Notes under the pieces: model-generated
What the model was told of the DNA's origin: nothing
Database searches by the model: none
Seen by the model: the letters and a program-made list of their open reading frames with translations, nothing else
Shown here: in pieces, positions 25,444 through 34,029 of the stretch
How the letters are laid out: the number at the start of each line of letters is the position of its first letter
Position numbering within the stretch: the stretch's first letter is position 1
From: an uncultured Nitrosospira sp.
GTDB lineage: Bacteria > Nitrospirota > Nitrospiria > Nitrospirales > Nitrospiraceae
Assembly: GCA_900696515.1 (NCBI GenBank)
Contig: CAADGK010000015.1
Span: 124,001 to 188,000, forward strand
Length of the DNA stretch: 64,000 bases
Direction: 5' to 3'
Program-made: the position numbers and the translations under genes

Positions 25444-27042
25444 ATGATACGGATGCGTGACACGAACGGGGAGAAAGCTGAAACCATGAGCCGGCATGAG
25501 GAGAGTCTAGTGTTTCCCGACGACGAGTACAATCAAGAGCTCATCGCCAATGTGCATCCGGCCGATTGGGTCAATCCCGAGCCGAGAGGCCGGTACAACA
25601 TCGTGGTGGTTGGAGCGGGAACGGCCGGTCTGATCACCGCCGTCGTAGGCGCGAGCCTCGGGGCCAAAGTGGCGCTGATCGAAAAGCATCTGATGGGCGG
25701 GGATTGTCTGAACGTCGGGTGTGTGCCGTCCAAAGGCATCATCCGAGCCGCGAGGGCCTGGGCTGATTTGAGAAAGGCGACAGAGTTCGGCCTCTCGATT
25801 CCCCCCGGCGTGACGTACGATTTTGGCGCCGTCATGGCACGCATGAGAAAACTGCGGGCCCGCATCAGCCAAAACGATTCCGCTCAGCGGTATACGAAAC
25901 TTGGCGTGGATGTCTATATCGGCAGCGGGCGGTTTCTTGGAACCGACCGGATCCAAGTGGAAGGGCCGGCAGGTGATCGGCAGCTGACCTTTGCCAGAGC
26001 GGCGGTTTGTACCGGGGCCAGAGCATCGGTGCCGACGATTCCTGGATTGCAGGAAGCCGGGTACCGCACGAATGAAACAGTCTTTTCCCTCACGGAGCTG
26101 CCACAAAGGCTGGGGGTCATCGGCGCAGGACCGATCGGCTGCGAGCTGGCGCAAGCCTTTGCCCGTTTCGGGAGCCACGTGTATCTGATCGAAGCCACGC
26201 ACGGCATCATGCCGAATGAAGATCGCGATGCTGCGGAGATCGTCGAGCAGCAGATGATTCGGGATGGTGTGACGCTCCTCTGCTGCGGGAAAGACCTGCG
26301 AGTCGAGAGGGTCGAAGGCGGGAAACGGCTGATCCTCGACTCGCATGATCGGCAGTATGACGTGACGGTCGATGAAATCCTTGTCGGGGTGGGACGGCTT
26401 CCGAACGTGGAACGAATCGGGCTGGAAGCAGCCGGCGTCACGTATGACACGAGGGGGATTCAGGTGAACGGCAGGTTACAGACCACGAATCCCAAGGTAT
26501 TCGCCGCCGGCGATGTCTGCTCTCGGTACAAATTCACCCATGCGGCCGATGCCATGGCCCAGATCGTGATTCAGAACGCGTTGTTCCCGCATCCATTGGG
26601 TGTGGGTTATGCCGACGCGGAGTCTTTGAACATGCCCTGGTGCACCTTTACCGAGCCGGAGGTCGCACATGTAGGGCTGTACGAGAAAGATGCCAAGGAG
26701 AAGGGGCTGGACGTTGAAACGTACACATACAAGCTCGACGAAGTGGATCGGGCGATCTTGGATGGAGAGGAAGAAGGGTTTGCACGCGTGCACATTCAAA
26801 AGGGAACGGACAAGATTCTCGGGGCAACGATCGTCGCGGCCCATGCCGGCGATTTGATCAATGAATTTTCCGTGGCGATGAAGGCGGGAGCCGGCGCCAA
26901 AACCATCGCCGGGACAATCCATCCGTATCCGACTCAGGCTGAAGTGAACAAGAAGGTCATCAATCTGTGGCGCAAGGCACACTTCTCACAAGGCACGAAG
27001 AATCTCTTGGTGAAGCTGTTTTCCTGGATGAGAAGAGGATGA
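25444..27042 (+). CDS. MerA-like FAD-dependent disulfide oxidoreductase
   Basis: 532 aa from the ATG at 25444 (GAGAGGTTACC upstream). An N-terminal ~50 residues precede the FAD Rossmann motif GAGTAG (about 57-62). The redox pair is GGDCLNVGCVPSK, Cys88 and Cys93. The NAD-binding motif is VIGAGPIGCELAQAFARFG; the C-terminal dimer domain has HPYPTQAE. MerA's N-terminal HMA domain and C-terminal Cys pair are absent, so mercury reduction is not indicated; such proteins often accompany TVP38. The stop is overlapped by a possible ATG of the DUF3047 frame. Confidence 0.88.
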   Translation: MIRMRDTNGEKAETMSRHEESLVFPDDEYNQELIANVHPADWVNPEPRGRYNIVVVGAGTAGLITAVVGASLGAKVALIEKHLMGGDCLNVGCVPSKGIIRAARAWADLRKATEFGLSIPPGVTYDFGAVMARMRKLRARISQNDSAQRYTKLGVDVYIGSGRFLGTDRIQVEGPAGDRQLTFARAAVCTGARASVPTIPGLQEAGYRTNETVFSLTELPQRLGVIGAGPIGCELAQAFARFGSHVYLIEATHGIMPNEDRDAAEIVEQQMIRDGVTLLCCGKDLRVERVEGGKRLILDSHDRQYDVTVDEILVGVGRLPNVERIGLEAAGVTYDTRGIQVNGRLQTTNPKVFAAGDVCSRYKFTHAADAMAQIVIQNALFPHPLGVGYADAESLNMPWCTFTEPEVAHVGLYEKDAKEKGLDVETYTYKLDEVDRAILDGEEEGFARVHIQKGTDKILGATIVAAHAGDLINEFSVAMKAGAGAKTIAGTIHPYPTQAEVNKKVINLWRKAHFSQGTKNLLVKLFSWMRRG

Positions 27043-27065
27043 AGGGAATGGGGTGGGGAGAACTT

Positions 27066-27836
27066 ATGAAGATTCTGGTCCTGACCGGTGTATGGGCGGT
27101 CATATGGCTGCTGGGCACTCCAGACGGTCTCCGGGCAGAGAGCGGGACTGTACTTGAGGTGGGGAAGTTTTCCGCAAGTGAACCGGGCACCAGTTTGCCC
27201 GATGGCTGGAAGCCCCTGACCTTCAAGAAGATCCCGAAGCTGACGACGTACGAACTGGTGAAGGACCAGGCACAGGTCGTCGTCAAGGCCGTAAGCGATG
27301 CATCAGCATCCGGCTTGACCAAGGAGGTCAGGATCGATCCGAAGGAATTTCCGATCGTGCGATGGCGCTGGAAGGTCGAGAATGTACTCCAGAAGAGCGA
27401 CGCCACCAGAAAAGACGGGGACGACTATCCGGCCCGGCTTTACATAACCTTTGAATATGATCCAGACAAGGTCGGTTTCGGCAAGAAGCTCAAGTACAAG
27501 GCGGGCCAGGCGTTGTTCGGAGATATTCCGATCGGAGCCATCAATTACGTGTGGGAAACTAGGACACCCGTCGGGGCGATTCTCGACAATGCGTACACGG
27601 ATTTCGTCAAAATGGTGGTGGTTGAGAGCGGGCCGCACAAACTCAGCGCCTGGATCGAGGAGTCCCGTAACATCTACGAGGATTACAAGAAGGCCTTCGG
27701 AGAAGAGCCGCCGATAATCAACGGCATTGCCATCATGAGCGATACGGATAATACGAAGGAACGAGCCACCGCCTACTACGGGGATATCACCTTCGTCAAA
27801 TCCGCAGAGACTCGGGTGAATGCCTCAGCCAAATAA
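27066..27836 (+). CDS. DUF3047 secreted protein
   Basis: 256 aa from ATG 27066, chosen for GGGGAGAAC upstream; the ATG at 27039 is an alternative. Signal peptide about 1-26. The DUF3047 core has VVKAVSDASASGLTKEVRID, FPIVRWRWKVENVL and DDYPARLYITFEYD, and ends with ATAYYGDITFVK. The fold is probably jelly-roll, periplasmic. The role is unknown. It is operonic with the flavoprotein (24 bp apart). Confidence 0.85.
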   Translation: MKILVLTGVWAVIWLLGTPDGLRAESGTVLEVGKFSASEPGTSLPDGWKPLTFKKIPKLTTYELVKDQAQVVVKAVSDASASGLTKEVRIDPKEFPIVRWRWKVENVLQKSDATRKDGDDYPARLYITFEYDPDKVGFGKKLKYKAGQALFGDIPIGAINYVWETRTPVGAILDNAYTDFVKMVVVESGPHKLSAWIEESRNIYEDYKKAFGEEPPIINGIAIMSDTDNTKERATAYYGDITFVKSAETRVNASAK

Positions 27837-27860
27837 TCAGCACCAGCCAGGCATCCCAGC

Positions 27861-28262
27861 CTATTGAATGGAGTTCGCGAAGCCGTCCCGGGTGATTTCA
27901 ACGCGGACCCGGTCGCCGACTTTCTTCTGCCCGCGCAGGTGTTTGGTGTCCCGACTGACGTAGAGGTGAACCTGGTTGCCTTCGTAATCTTCCACGATAT
28001 ACAGGTCGCCCTTGATCCGTGTGACCGTTCCGCCGATGGTCTTCCAGGCCGGACCGGGCCGAGGAGTCGACTGACTGGGGCGTGAGAGGGTATAGGCGCT
28101 CGTCATGGAGTCATCCGGCTCTGAGGAAACCGACCCGGAAGACGGAGCCGCCGGATGTCTCTTGTCTGCTGAGCCTGCCGAGGTGACGGATGGGGAATTC
28201 ACTGCCAGGATGATCAGACCGCCGATCACAGCTGAAAGGAGCCGCTTGTGAGAGATGCGCAT
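27861..28262 (-). CDS. Secreted small OB-fold-like protein
   Basis: 133 aa from ATG 28262, which has GGAGGAGG upstream; an earlier in-frame start at 28286 lacks it. A signal peptide and Ser/Pro-rich linker lead to a 60-residue beta domain (TIGGTVTRIKGDLYIVEDYE ... KKVGDRVRVEIT) like small OB-fold or DUF5666-type modules. Function unknown. Converges with the DUF3047 gene. Confidence 0.6.
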   Translation of the reverse strand: MRISHKRLLSAVIGGLIILAVNSPSVTSAGSADKRHPAAPSSGSVSSEPDDSMTSAYTLSRPSQSTPRPGPAWKTIGGTVTRIKGDLYIVEDYEGNQVHLYVSRDTKHLRGQKKVGDRVRVEITRDGFANSIQ

Positions 28263-28350
28263 CGGGTGCCTCCTCCTCAACACCATGTGTAGATAGGGCC
28301 ATTGTGCAATAACGGAATTACATGTCGAGAGAAAATTGAAAATGCTAGGG

Positions 28351-28534
28351 AGGATGCTGAAAAAGTCCGCCAGCGGCGTTCTCGCATTGCTCAGAGGCTC
28401 AACGTAGGAAAGGCGAAGGCAAAGTGCCTATCCGCTCGCATGTAATCGAAGCGAGCGGTTCAAGCGAAGCTTGGTATGTACCTCCTCACCTCTTCGCTCG
28501 CTGCGGCCTTGCTGGCTGACATTTTGAGCATCCT
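28351..28534. repeat. MITE-like palindromic intergenic repeat, copy 1
   Basis: 184 bp beginning AGGATGCTGAAAAAG and ending TTTTGAGCATCCT, which are imperfect terminal inverted repeats. The first ~30 bp and last ~45 bp match copy 2 at 55556-55709 almost exactly; the middle differs in length. No coding capacity. No clear target duplication was found. I associate repeats of this type with Nitrospira genomes. Confidence 0.7.
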
Positions 28535-28589
28535 CAAATTACTGTCGTATATGTGCCGCATGGAATATCCCTGCTAATCAAGATTTCCT

Positions 28590-29648
28590 ATGTTGATACG
28601 GATTGAACGATCACAACCGAGCACGGTGGAGCGAGGCGCCGGACCGGTGTCGGAGCACCCGGGGCGACCAGGTCTCGTTCGCTCGCTCTGGGGCGGGTTG
28701 AGGAATCTGGCTGTACGCCGTCCGTTGTTGGCCGTATTTCAGGTGAACCTGCGCTGTAATTCTTCTTGCGGGTATTGCAATCTGCCCTTGAATGCGGGTC
28801 GCTACGAAATGTCGCGGGAGGAAATCCGGACGGTCTTCGCCGGGCTCTATCACGACGGGCTGCGGGTGGTCTTTGTGCAAGGGGGGGAGCCCTTACTCCG
28901 TCGAGATCTTGTCGCTGTCCTTCAAGACTTGCACGAGATAGGGCTCCATCTGACGGTGATTACGAACGGCACCAAATTGACCGTTCCGCTCGTGACGCAA
29001 TTCGATGACCTCGGGATTTCCCTCTCGATCAGCCTCGATACGTTGAATCCCGCCGCATATGAACGGATTCGTGGCGCGGATCAGCTTGAGGCCGTCCTCG
29101 CGGGTGTCGATCTCCTGCGGCACTATCGCCATCCGAAGTTCCTGACCTGCATCGTCAGTGAGGCGAATCGTGAAGACGTGACGGAGGTCGTGGCGTTCGC
29201 TCGGCAGCGAGGATTCTTGCCGGTCGTCGGTGCGTACCATTGGGACGTGGGGCTATACGGCAAGCAGGATGAAACCTTGATGTACGACCGGCAACAGGCC
29301 CGATTGGTCTTTGAACAGCTGCTGGAACAAGACCTGCTCCCTCCGGGCTATTGCCGGCAATACGCAACGGACACTGTCACCTGGCTCGGCGGCGGGACAC
29401 TCGCGCCCTGTGATGCGGGAGGGTACAGCATTGCGATCGACGCCTCGGGGAATGTGGCGCCCTGCCTCTCGCTTCCTTCCGTCGGCAATCTGCGCGAGTC
29501 GTCGCTCAGTGACATATTGTCGAGATTCGATCGACGGTCGATACAGTGCTGCTCCGATCACTCGTCATGCAATCGGGTGGACGGGCGGGTGATCGGGTCG
29601 GTGCTCAGGCATCCGATCGCGGCATGGCAGACTCCGGTGTCATGGTGA
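28590..29648 (+). CDS. Radical SAM/SPASM-like protein
   Basis: 352 aa. The radical SAM cluster motif is CNSSCGYC (about residues 56-63), followed by FVQGGEPLLRRDL. The C-terminal region is Cys-rich (CDAGG, APCLSLP, QCCSDHSSC), fitting a SPASM-type extra Fe-S site. MoaA/PqqE-like proteins of this sort modify peptides or small molecules; the substrate is unknown. The stop overlaps the start of the DUF547 gene. Not ArsS-like in its Cys motif. Confidence 0.8.
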   Translation: MLIRIERSQPSTVERGAGPVSEHPGRPGLVRSLWGGLRNLAVRRPLLAVFQVNLRCNSSCGYCNLPLNAGRYEMSREEIRTVFAGLYHDGLRVVFVQGGEPLLRRDLVAVLQDLHEIGLHLTVITNGTKLTVPLVTQFDDLGISLSISLDTLNPAAYERIRGADQLEAVLAGVDLLRHYRHPKFLTCIVSEANREDVTEVVAFARQRGFLPVVGAYHWDVGLYGKQDETLMYDRQQARLVFEQLLEQDLLPPGYCRQYATDTVTWLGGGTLAPCDAGGYSIAIDASGNVAPCLSLPSVGNLRESSLSDILSRFDRRSIQCCSDHSSCNRVDGRVIGSVLRHPIAAWQTPVSW

Positions 29649-30460
29649 TACGGAGGAGACCGTTCCGAATGTGGATGGTGCTCGGGATCGCGGTGATGCT
29701 CACGGCCTGTTCCACGGTTCCGACGTCGTTTCGTCCCAAGGAACCTCTTCGTCCGGAGGAAGTCTCACATCGATTGCTCGGGCAGGTCTTGGCGTCACAC
29801 GTCAAGGATGGTGTCGTCGACTATCCGGCCGTTCACAGGGACGATCGTTTTCCGGCCTATCTTGCACAGTTGGACCGGGTGGATCCCGAGGCGCTGGCCA
29901 CGCGCCGGGAGCGGCTGGCGTTCTGGATCAATGCCTATAACGCCTTCGCCGTGCAAGGTATCCTGGATCACTATTCGCCGGCGAGCCTGGTCGGACGCTA
30001 TCGCTATTTCATCGGGCGGGACTATCGGGTGGGCGGAGCCGCCATCAACCTCTATGATCTCGAACGGCAGATTCTGATCAAACAGTTTCACGAGCCGTTG
30101 ATCCATTTCGCCATCGTGTGCGCGTCCGCGTCCTGTCCCAAGCTCCAGCCCTGGTCCTATGAGCCGGATCAGCTCACGGTGCAGTTGGACCGTGCGGCCA
30201 GGGAGTTCATCAATGATCCCGCTCGCAATCGGTTCGACCGCAAGAACAAAGTGGCATCCCTCTCAATGATCTTCAAATGGTTCGAGGAGGATTTCACGAG
30301 GGCGGCTGGTTCGGTTGTCTCCTATATCACCCGCTATGTGAACGATCCTGAACTGGTCCAGGACCTGATGCAGTCGGACTATCGGATCGAGTATCTCGAG
30401 TACGATTGGAGTTTGAACGGCCTTCCACCAGAGGAGTACACCCATGCTGGTCAGTCATGA
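29642..30460 (+). CDS. DUF547 lipoprotein
   Basis: 272 aa from ATG 29642, giving the basic n-region MVIRRRPFR before a lipobox ending LTAC; ATG 29669 has a better-spaced GGAGGAG but loses that basic region. The DUF547 core shows FWINAYNAFAVQGILDHY, the transglutaminase-like IHFAIVCASASCPKLQPW, and FKWFEEDF. The Cys (CASASC) and His could form a papain-like catalytic pair. Overlaps both neighbours, so it is within an operon. Confidence 0.85.
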   Translation: MVIRRRPFRMWMVLGIAVMLTACSTVPTSFRPKEPLRPEEVSHRLLGQVLASHVKDGVVDYPAVHRDDRFPAYLAQLDRVDPEALATRRERLAFWINAYNAFAVQGILDHYSPASLVGRYRYFIGRDYRVGGAAINLYDLERQILIKQFHEPLIHFAIVCASASCPKLQPWSYEPDQLTVQLDRAAREFINDPARNRFDRKNKVASLSMIFKWFEEDFTRAAGSVVSYITRYVNDPELVQDLMQSDYRIEYLEYDWSLNGLPPEEYTHAGQS

Positions 30461-31130
30461 TGAGAGGGAGCCCATCGCCAGGCTCTTGACGTTTTTAGAA
30501 CATGGCGAACGGATGGCCCATGACTGCGCCAAGGCGCAAGCTGGGTTATCGGATGATGACGGGACAAGGAAATTTTTGCTGAGCCAGGCCAAACAAGAGG
30601 CGATGCACGCGCGGGTCTTTCAGGTCGCCGTTGCCTGGCTGGCCCCCAAGCATCTCGGAGACGAACCGTTTCTGCCCGCTTTGGAAGAGTATCGGGCAAT
30701 TCTGGACGAGGCCCTGGCGCGGCGGGATCTCACGGAGACGTTTCTGGCCGAGCAAGTCGTACTTGAAGGATTAGGCGAAGCCATCCTGACTCGCATTGAA
30801 CAGGGCTTGGCGAAGCGGGCGGCGCCGTTCGGACGGCTCCGGCGGGTCCTGCTGCATCAGGAGGAAGCGCACCATGGATTCGGCCGACGCCAGCTGGAGC
30901 GCGCCATTGAACGTGGTGAGACCGATGTGACGGACCTCAATCAACGGGCACAACGGTACCTGTCCTTGACGGACGCCATGGTCTTCACCCTCTGTGACCT
31001 GTTCGACAGCATCGATGAAGACGCCACGGCCTGGGCACAGGACGTGCGGACCTTCTTGCCGGATTGGTGTGTGATAAGCGATCAGCTGTCAGCAGACAGT
31101 CGTCAGCCCTTCAGCACAGGATGTCTGTGA
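30444..31130 (+). CDS. Ferritin-like diiron protein
   Basis: 228 aa, overlapping DUF547 by 17 bp. Four-helix-bundle iron-ligand patterns are visible: LEHGERMAHD, KQEAMHARVF (ExxH), EQVVLEGLGEA, and LHQEEAHHGFG (ExxH). No signal peptide. The last ~20 residues (SDQLSADSRQPFSTGCL) are encoded by a low-complexity CAGC/TCAG-rich segment similar to an intergenic repeat, suggesting 3' end invasion. Confidence 0.8.
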   Translation: MLVSHDEREPIARLLTFLEHGERMAHDCAKAQAGLSDDDGTRKFLLSQAKQEAMHARVFQVAVAWLAPKHLGDEPFLPALEEYRAILDEALARRDLTETFLAEQVVLEGLGEAILTRIEQGLAKRAAPFGRLRRVLLHQEEAHHGFGRRQLERAIERGETDVTDLNQRAQRYLSLTDAMVFTLCDLFDSIDEDATAWAQDVRTFLPDWCVISDQLSADSRQPFSTGCL

Positions 31131-31138
31131 GCTGATCG

Positions 31139-31843
31139 ATGATTTCTGTCATCATCCCGACGTACAATGAAGAAAAGGCGTTGCCGAACACGCTCCAGGC
31201 CTTGTTTGCGCAGCCGGGCTCATTCGAAACCCTCCTCGTCGACGGCGGCAGTACCGACCGGACGCGAGCAATCGCCAAAGAGTCAGCACTCAGTCCTCAG
31301 TCCTCAGTACTCAGCACTGTACGTTGTCTCACCGCCCCCAAAGGTCGCGCCTCCCAAATGAACGCCGGGGCCAAGCAGGCGAACGGCGAATGGCTGCTCT
31401 TTCTCCATGCTGATACGATCTTGCCGGACAGGGCGATTCAACTATTGAATGAGATGGAGGCGGATCAATCGATTCAGGCCGGCGGATTCATGCACCGGTT
31501 TTCCGGCGACGACTGGCGGCTGAAGTTCATTTCCTTTTTGGATAATTTCCGCTGCACCCGCAGCCGGATTATCTATGGTGATCAGGCCCTCTTCGTCCGG
31601 CGAAACCTGTTTGAACAATTGGGCGGGTTTCCCGATCAGCCGATTCTGGAAGACGTTGCCTTCTGTGAACGGCTCATCAAGGTCGCAAACCCGCTCCTGC
31701 TTTCTCCCCCGGTCATCACCGACGCCAGAAAGTTCATCAAGATGGGCATCTGGCGGAGCTTCATCCGTGTGCTCCTCATCATCCTCCATGTCGAATATCG
31801 CCTGCCGGTGCTGCCTCGAACATTTTTTCAAGATGTGCGGTAA
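31139..31843 (+). CDS. TIGR04283-type glycosyltransferase
   Basis: 234 aa GT2-fold glycosyltransferase with ISVIIPTYNEEKALPNTL, LLVDGGSTDRT, HADT, and IYGDQALFVRR, matching the family named for arsenosugar-type clusters. A 13-residue Ser-rich insertion near residue 51 (SALSPQSSVLSTV) is encoded by a tandem CTCAGT repeat. The C-terminal coding block 31719-31843 reappears twice downstream. Downstream of a ferritin-like gene, in the same operon. Confidence 0.85.
   Translation: MISVIIPTYNEEKALPNTLQALFAQPGSFETLLVDGGSTDRTRAIAKESALSPQSSVLSTVRCLTAPKGRASQMNAGAKQANGEWLLFLHADTILPDRAIQLLNEMEADQSIQAGGFMHRFSGDDWRLKFISFLDNFRCTRSRIIYGDQALFVRRNLFEQLGGFPDQPILEDVAFCERLIKVANPLLLSPPVITDARKFIKMGIWRSFIRVLLIILHVEYRLPVLPRTFFQDVR
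31281..31321 (+). repeat. CTCAGT-type tandem repeat inside the glycosyltransferase gene
   Basis: About 41 bp of degenerate 7- to 8-bp units (CACTCAGT, CCTCAGT, CCTCAGT, ACTCAGC). It keeps the reading frame and encodes a Ser-rich loop. A similar CAG/TCAGC-rich stretch lies at 31081-31120 in the end of the ferritin-like gene. Confidence 0.6.
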
Positions 31844-31845
31844 GG
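31719..31845 (+). repeat. Glycosyltransferase 3'-end repeat, copy 1 (in the intact gene)
   Basis: 127 bp ending with the gene's stop codon plus two bases (TAAGG). It differs from copy 2 (32924-33050) at only 4 positions by my alignment. The whole segment lies in the intact gene. Confidence 0.9.
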
Positions 31846-32092
31846 CTCACGCTCAAGTCTGGGATGCTACTGGTTGCCGGTCTTTTAACAGCTTGTTAGT
31901 GAGCCGGAAACAAGCCTGATGGTCGCCACGGGCTGCGGTGGCGCAATGCTGTCGTGAGGCTTACAGAGAGAGGAAGATCCGGTAGGTGAAAGGTTTCAGC
32001 GCCATCTTGAGGACGTGCGGTCTGTGTGAAGCGTTCGCACAGAGGGACAGGCCTGATTGCTCCATGCGACGATTGCATCACCACGGATACGG

Positions 32093-32395
32093 TCAATAGT
32101 TCACGAGTGCCCGCCGGACCGCTTCGGGCTCACGGTCAATCACCAGCAGATAGGCGCGCGCCGCCCCGCTGGGAATGGCTCGGCCTTGCTCCCATTGCTG
32201 CACGGTCCGAAAGCTGAACCCATACTGTTCGGCAAATTCGCTCTGACTCATGCCGACTTTCTTCCGAATGCGGGCCACATCAATCTCGTGAGGGACATGG
32301 ATTACCGAGCGGTGTGGTTTTCCGTTGACCCATGCGAGTGCTTTCTTGGCACTCACGATCATACGCCGCCCTGCCGATGGGGTGCGTGTCTTCAT
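32093..32395 (-). CDS. XRE-family helix-turn-helix antitoxin (HigA-like)
   Basis: 100 aa from ATG 32395; GTG 32398 is also in frame and overlaps the toxin stop. The HTH is VARIRKKVGMSQSEFAEQYG followed by FRTVQQWEQGRAIPSGAARA. The position after a RelE-like toxin fits the reversed HigB-HigA order. It should bind and neutralise the toxin and repress the operon. Confidence 0.85.
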   Translation of the reverse strand: MKTRTPSAGRRMIVSAKKALAWVNGKPHRSVIHVPHEIDVARIRKKVGMSQSEFAEQYGFSFRTVQQWEQGRAIPSGAARAYLLVIDREPEAVRRALVNY

Positions 32396-32739
32396 CACGT
32401 CCTCTTCCTGCGATAGGCTGCTGCCAGCGCGCCCAAGGTGTCCTTAAACTCGTTCCGCTCGGCCTGTGTCAGGTCAACCCGTTCATTCTTCGCAAATACA
32501 TTGAGGAGAAACACCGGAATATCCGTTCCACTGAAAAACGTGATCACCCGATATCCTCCACGTTTGCCTTTGCCTTGTCCCGCGAACCGTACTTTTCTTG
32601 CACCGCCGGTCCCCTTTATTTCATCCCCAGCTTCAGGATGACCGGCAAGATACTCGACGATAGCCATCCGTTCCTGTTCCGAAAGACCGGCTCGCTTTGC
32701 ATCCTTCAAGTACTCTTCGGTTTCGATCACAGTCTGCAC
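32395..32739 (-). CDS. RelE/HigB-like type II toxin
   Basis: 114 aa from GTG 32739, chosen because homologues as I know them begin [19 protein letters not shown]; the frame is open further but has no support. Family segments: [29 protein letters not shown], and [14 protein letters not shown]. Ribosome-dependent mRNA interferase fold. It overlaps the antitoxin. A TTGACA-17-TATGGT promoter lies immediately upstream. Confidence 0.85.
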   Translation of the reverse strand: MQTVIETEEYLKDAKRAGLSEQERMAIVEYLAGHPEAGDEIKGTGGARKVRFAGQGKGKRGGYRVITFFSGTDIPVFLLNVFAKNERVDLTQAERNEFKDTLGALAAAYRRKRT

Positions 32740-32745
32740 GAGAGA

Positions 32746-32774
32746 ACCATACGTTAAGTGCGTATAGCTGTCAA
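32746..32774 (-). promoter_or_regulatory. Promoter of the RelE/XRE toxin-antitoxin pair
   Basis: Minus strand: -35 TTGACA (32774-32769), 17-bp spacer, -10 TATGGT (32751-32746). The -10 ends six bases before the toxin GTG, so the transcript may be leaderless or nearly so. Confidence 0.55.
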
Positions 32775-32923
32775 CAGACGCTCGTCTGTGAGCCACGTTG
32801 GGTTGGCGGCTTCCGTTCCCAACTTCAGGGGATCACCATGTGTGTAGCTTGTAGCGGGTACGCGAGTTGTGCCGTTTGATTGGGTGTTGAACGCAGTGCC
32901 TATAATCTAGGCATCCGTTGTGG

Positions 32924-33050
32924 CCGACGCCAGAAAGTTCATCAAGATGGGCATCTGGCGGAGTTTCATCCGTGTGCTGCTCATCATCCTCCACGTCGAA
33001 TATCGCCTGCCGGTGCTGCCTCGAACATTTTTTCAAGACGTGCGGTAAGG
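32924..33050 (+). repeat. Glycosyltransferase 3'-end repeat, copy 2
   Basis: 127 bp, 4 mismatches to copy 1, including the stop codon; only the 3' end is present, with no start. It lies after the RelE/XRE cassette. Differences are at codon third positions or silent. Confidence 0.9.
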
Positions 33051-33226
33051 TCCTTGCCCGACTGGCAGCGAACGAGAGCAACATGGATGCGCCCCGTACT
33101 ACTTTGACATCGAAGGGGGCATCCTGACGGGATGAGTCGCGGAGATCATCAGCGGTCCACCGTTCCAAGCGCCCCTCGACCTGAACAACGACGTTCAAAA
33201 GCGATTTGATCATCGCGCTGATGTGA

Positions 33227-33245
33227 TGTACACTTATGGTGTACA
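33227..33245. promoter_or_regulatory. Operator-like perfect dyad before the Phd/VapC pair
   Basis: TGTACAC at 33227-33233, spacer TTATG, GTGTACA at 33239-33245. It lies just before the antitoxin ribosome-binding site (AGAGGAGG). Fits autoregulation by the antitoxin-toxin complex. Confidence 0.65.
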
Positions 33246-33257
33246 GAGGAGGCACTC

Positions 33258-33494
33258 ATGGGATCTGTCAATGTCAAGGAGACACGCCGCTTGTTAAAAT
33301 CACTCCTCGATCGTGCTGAGGCGGGTGAAACCATTACCATCGCGCGACGGGGTGAAGTGGTCGCGAGGCTCGTTCCTCCGTTCCGGCCTCCTCGCCGACT
33401 CCCGTCGCTCCGTCTGTTACGGCACTCGATAAAGAAGAAAGGCCGCTCCTTGAGTCAGATCGTGGTGGACTCGCGGCTGGATGAGCGCGCGTGA
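33258..33494 (+). CDS. Phd/YefM-type antitoxin
   Basis: 78 aa. N-terminal NVKETRRLLKSLLDRAEAGE then TITIARRGEVVARLVP, the Phd/YefM DNA-binding fold. The C-terminal basic tail (RLLRHSIKKKGRS) should bind the PIN toxin. Its stop overlaps the toxin start. Confidence 0.9.
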   Translation: MGSVNVKETRRLLKSLLDRAEAGETITIARRGEVVARLVPPFRPPRRLPSLRLLRHSIKKKGRSLSQIVVDSRLDERA

Positions 33495-33931
33495 GCGTCT
33501 ATATTGATACCAGCGTCCTTGCCGCGTACTACTGCCCGGAACCGCTGAGTCTCGTTGCGGAGCACACCCTCCGACGTCACAACTCTCCAATAATCAGCGA
33601 ACTCACGCAGGTCGAATTCGTTTCTGCCGTTTCACGAAAGGTCCGAGAAAAGACCTTGCCGTACGAAAGTGCCGCGAGACTGCTGGCCCAATTCGAAGCG
33701 CATGTCGAGGACGGGTACTATGAAGTCCTCTCGTTGAAGCCACGAGACTATCGTCTGGCCAAGTCTTGGTTGGGACAGCTTAAAGGAACGCTCAGAATGC
33801 TTGATGCTCTGCATCTAGCCGTGGCTGTGGCCGCTGCTGGATCAATCGTCACAGCCGATCGCCGACTCGCAGCCGAAGCCCGAAGATTGGGTGTGCCGAT
33901 GAAACTGCTCACCGTGGGGCGTACGCGGTAA
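33491..33931 (+). CDS. vapC: VapC-type PIN-domain toxin
   Basis: 146 aa from GTG overlapping the antitoxin. PIN residues: Asp6 in VYIDTSVLAAYY, Glu in ELTQVEFVSAVS, Asp in RMLDALHLAVAVA, and Asp in VTADRRLAAEA. An RNase toxin. Different from the VapC at 23581 in sequence. Confidence 0.9.
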   Translation: MSVYIDTSVLAAYYCPEPLSLVAEHTLRRHNSPIISELTQVEFVSAVSRKVREKTLPYESAARLLAQFEAHVEDGYYEVLSLKPRDYRLAKSWLGQLKGTLRMLDALHLAVAVAAAGSIVTADRRLAAEARRLGVPMKLLTVGRTR

Positions 33932-34029
33932 CGTGCCGGAACGCTTTTCGTCGACGCGTCAGCAGCGTATTGGGGAAACGGCATCGAGCGCGGATCCGAA
34001 CCCTCAATGGACAATAGAATCCGGGATCG

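Noticed and set aside
25444-27042. Functional mercuric reductase
   Set aside because: No N-terminal HMA domain, no C-terminal Cys pair, and no mer genes nearby.
31281-31321. Short tandem repeats suggesting CRISPR or a phase-variation tract
   Set aside because: Units are 7-8 bp and irregular, lack spacers, and keep the glycosyltransferase frame; phase variation is unsupported.
32833-33255. 140-codon minus-strand frame across 3'-end copy 2
   Set aside because: It runs antisense through the repeat and has no recognisable domain or ribosome-binding site.
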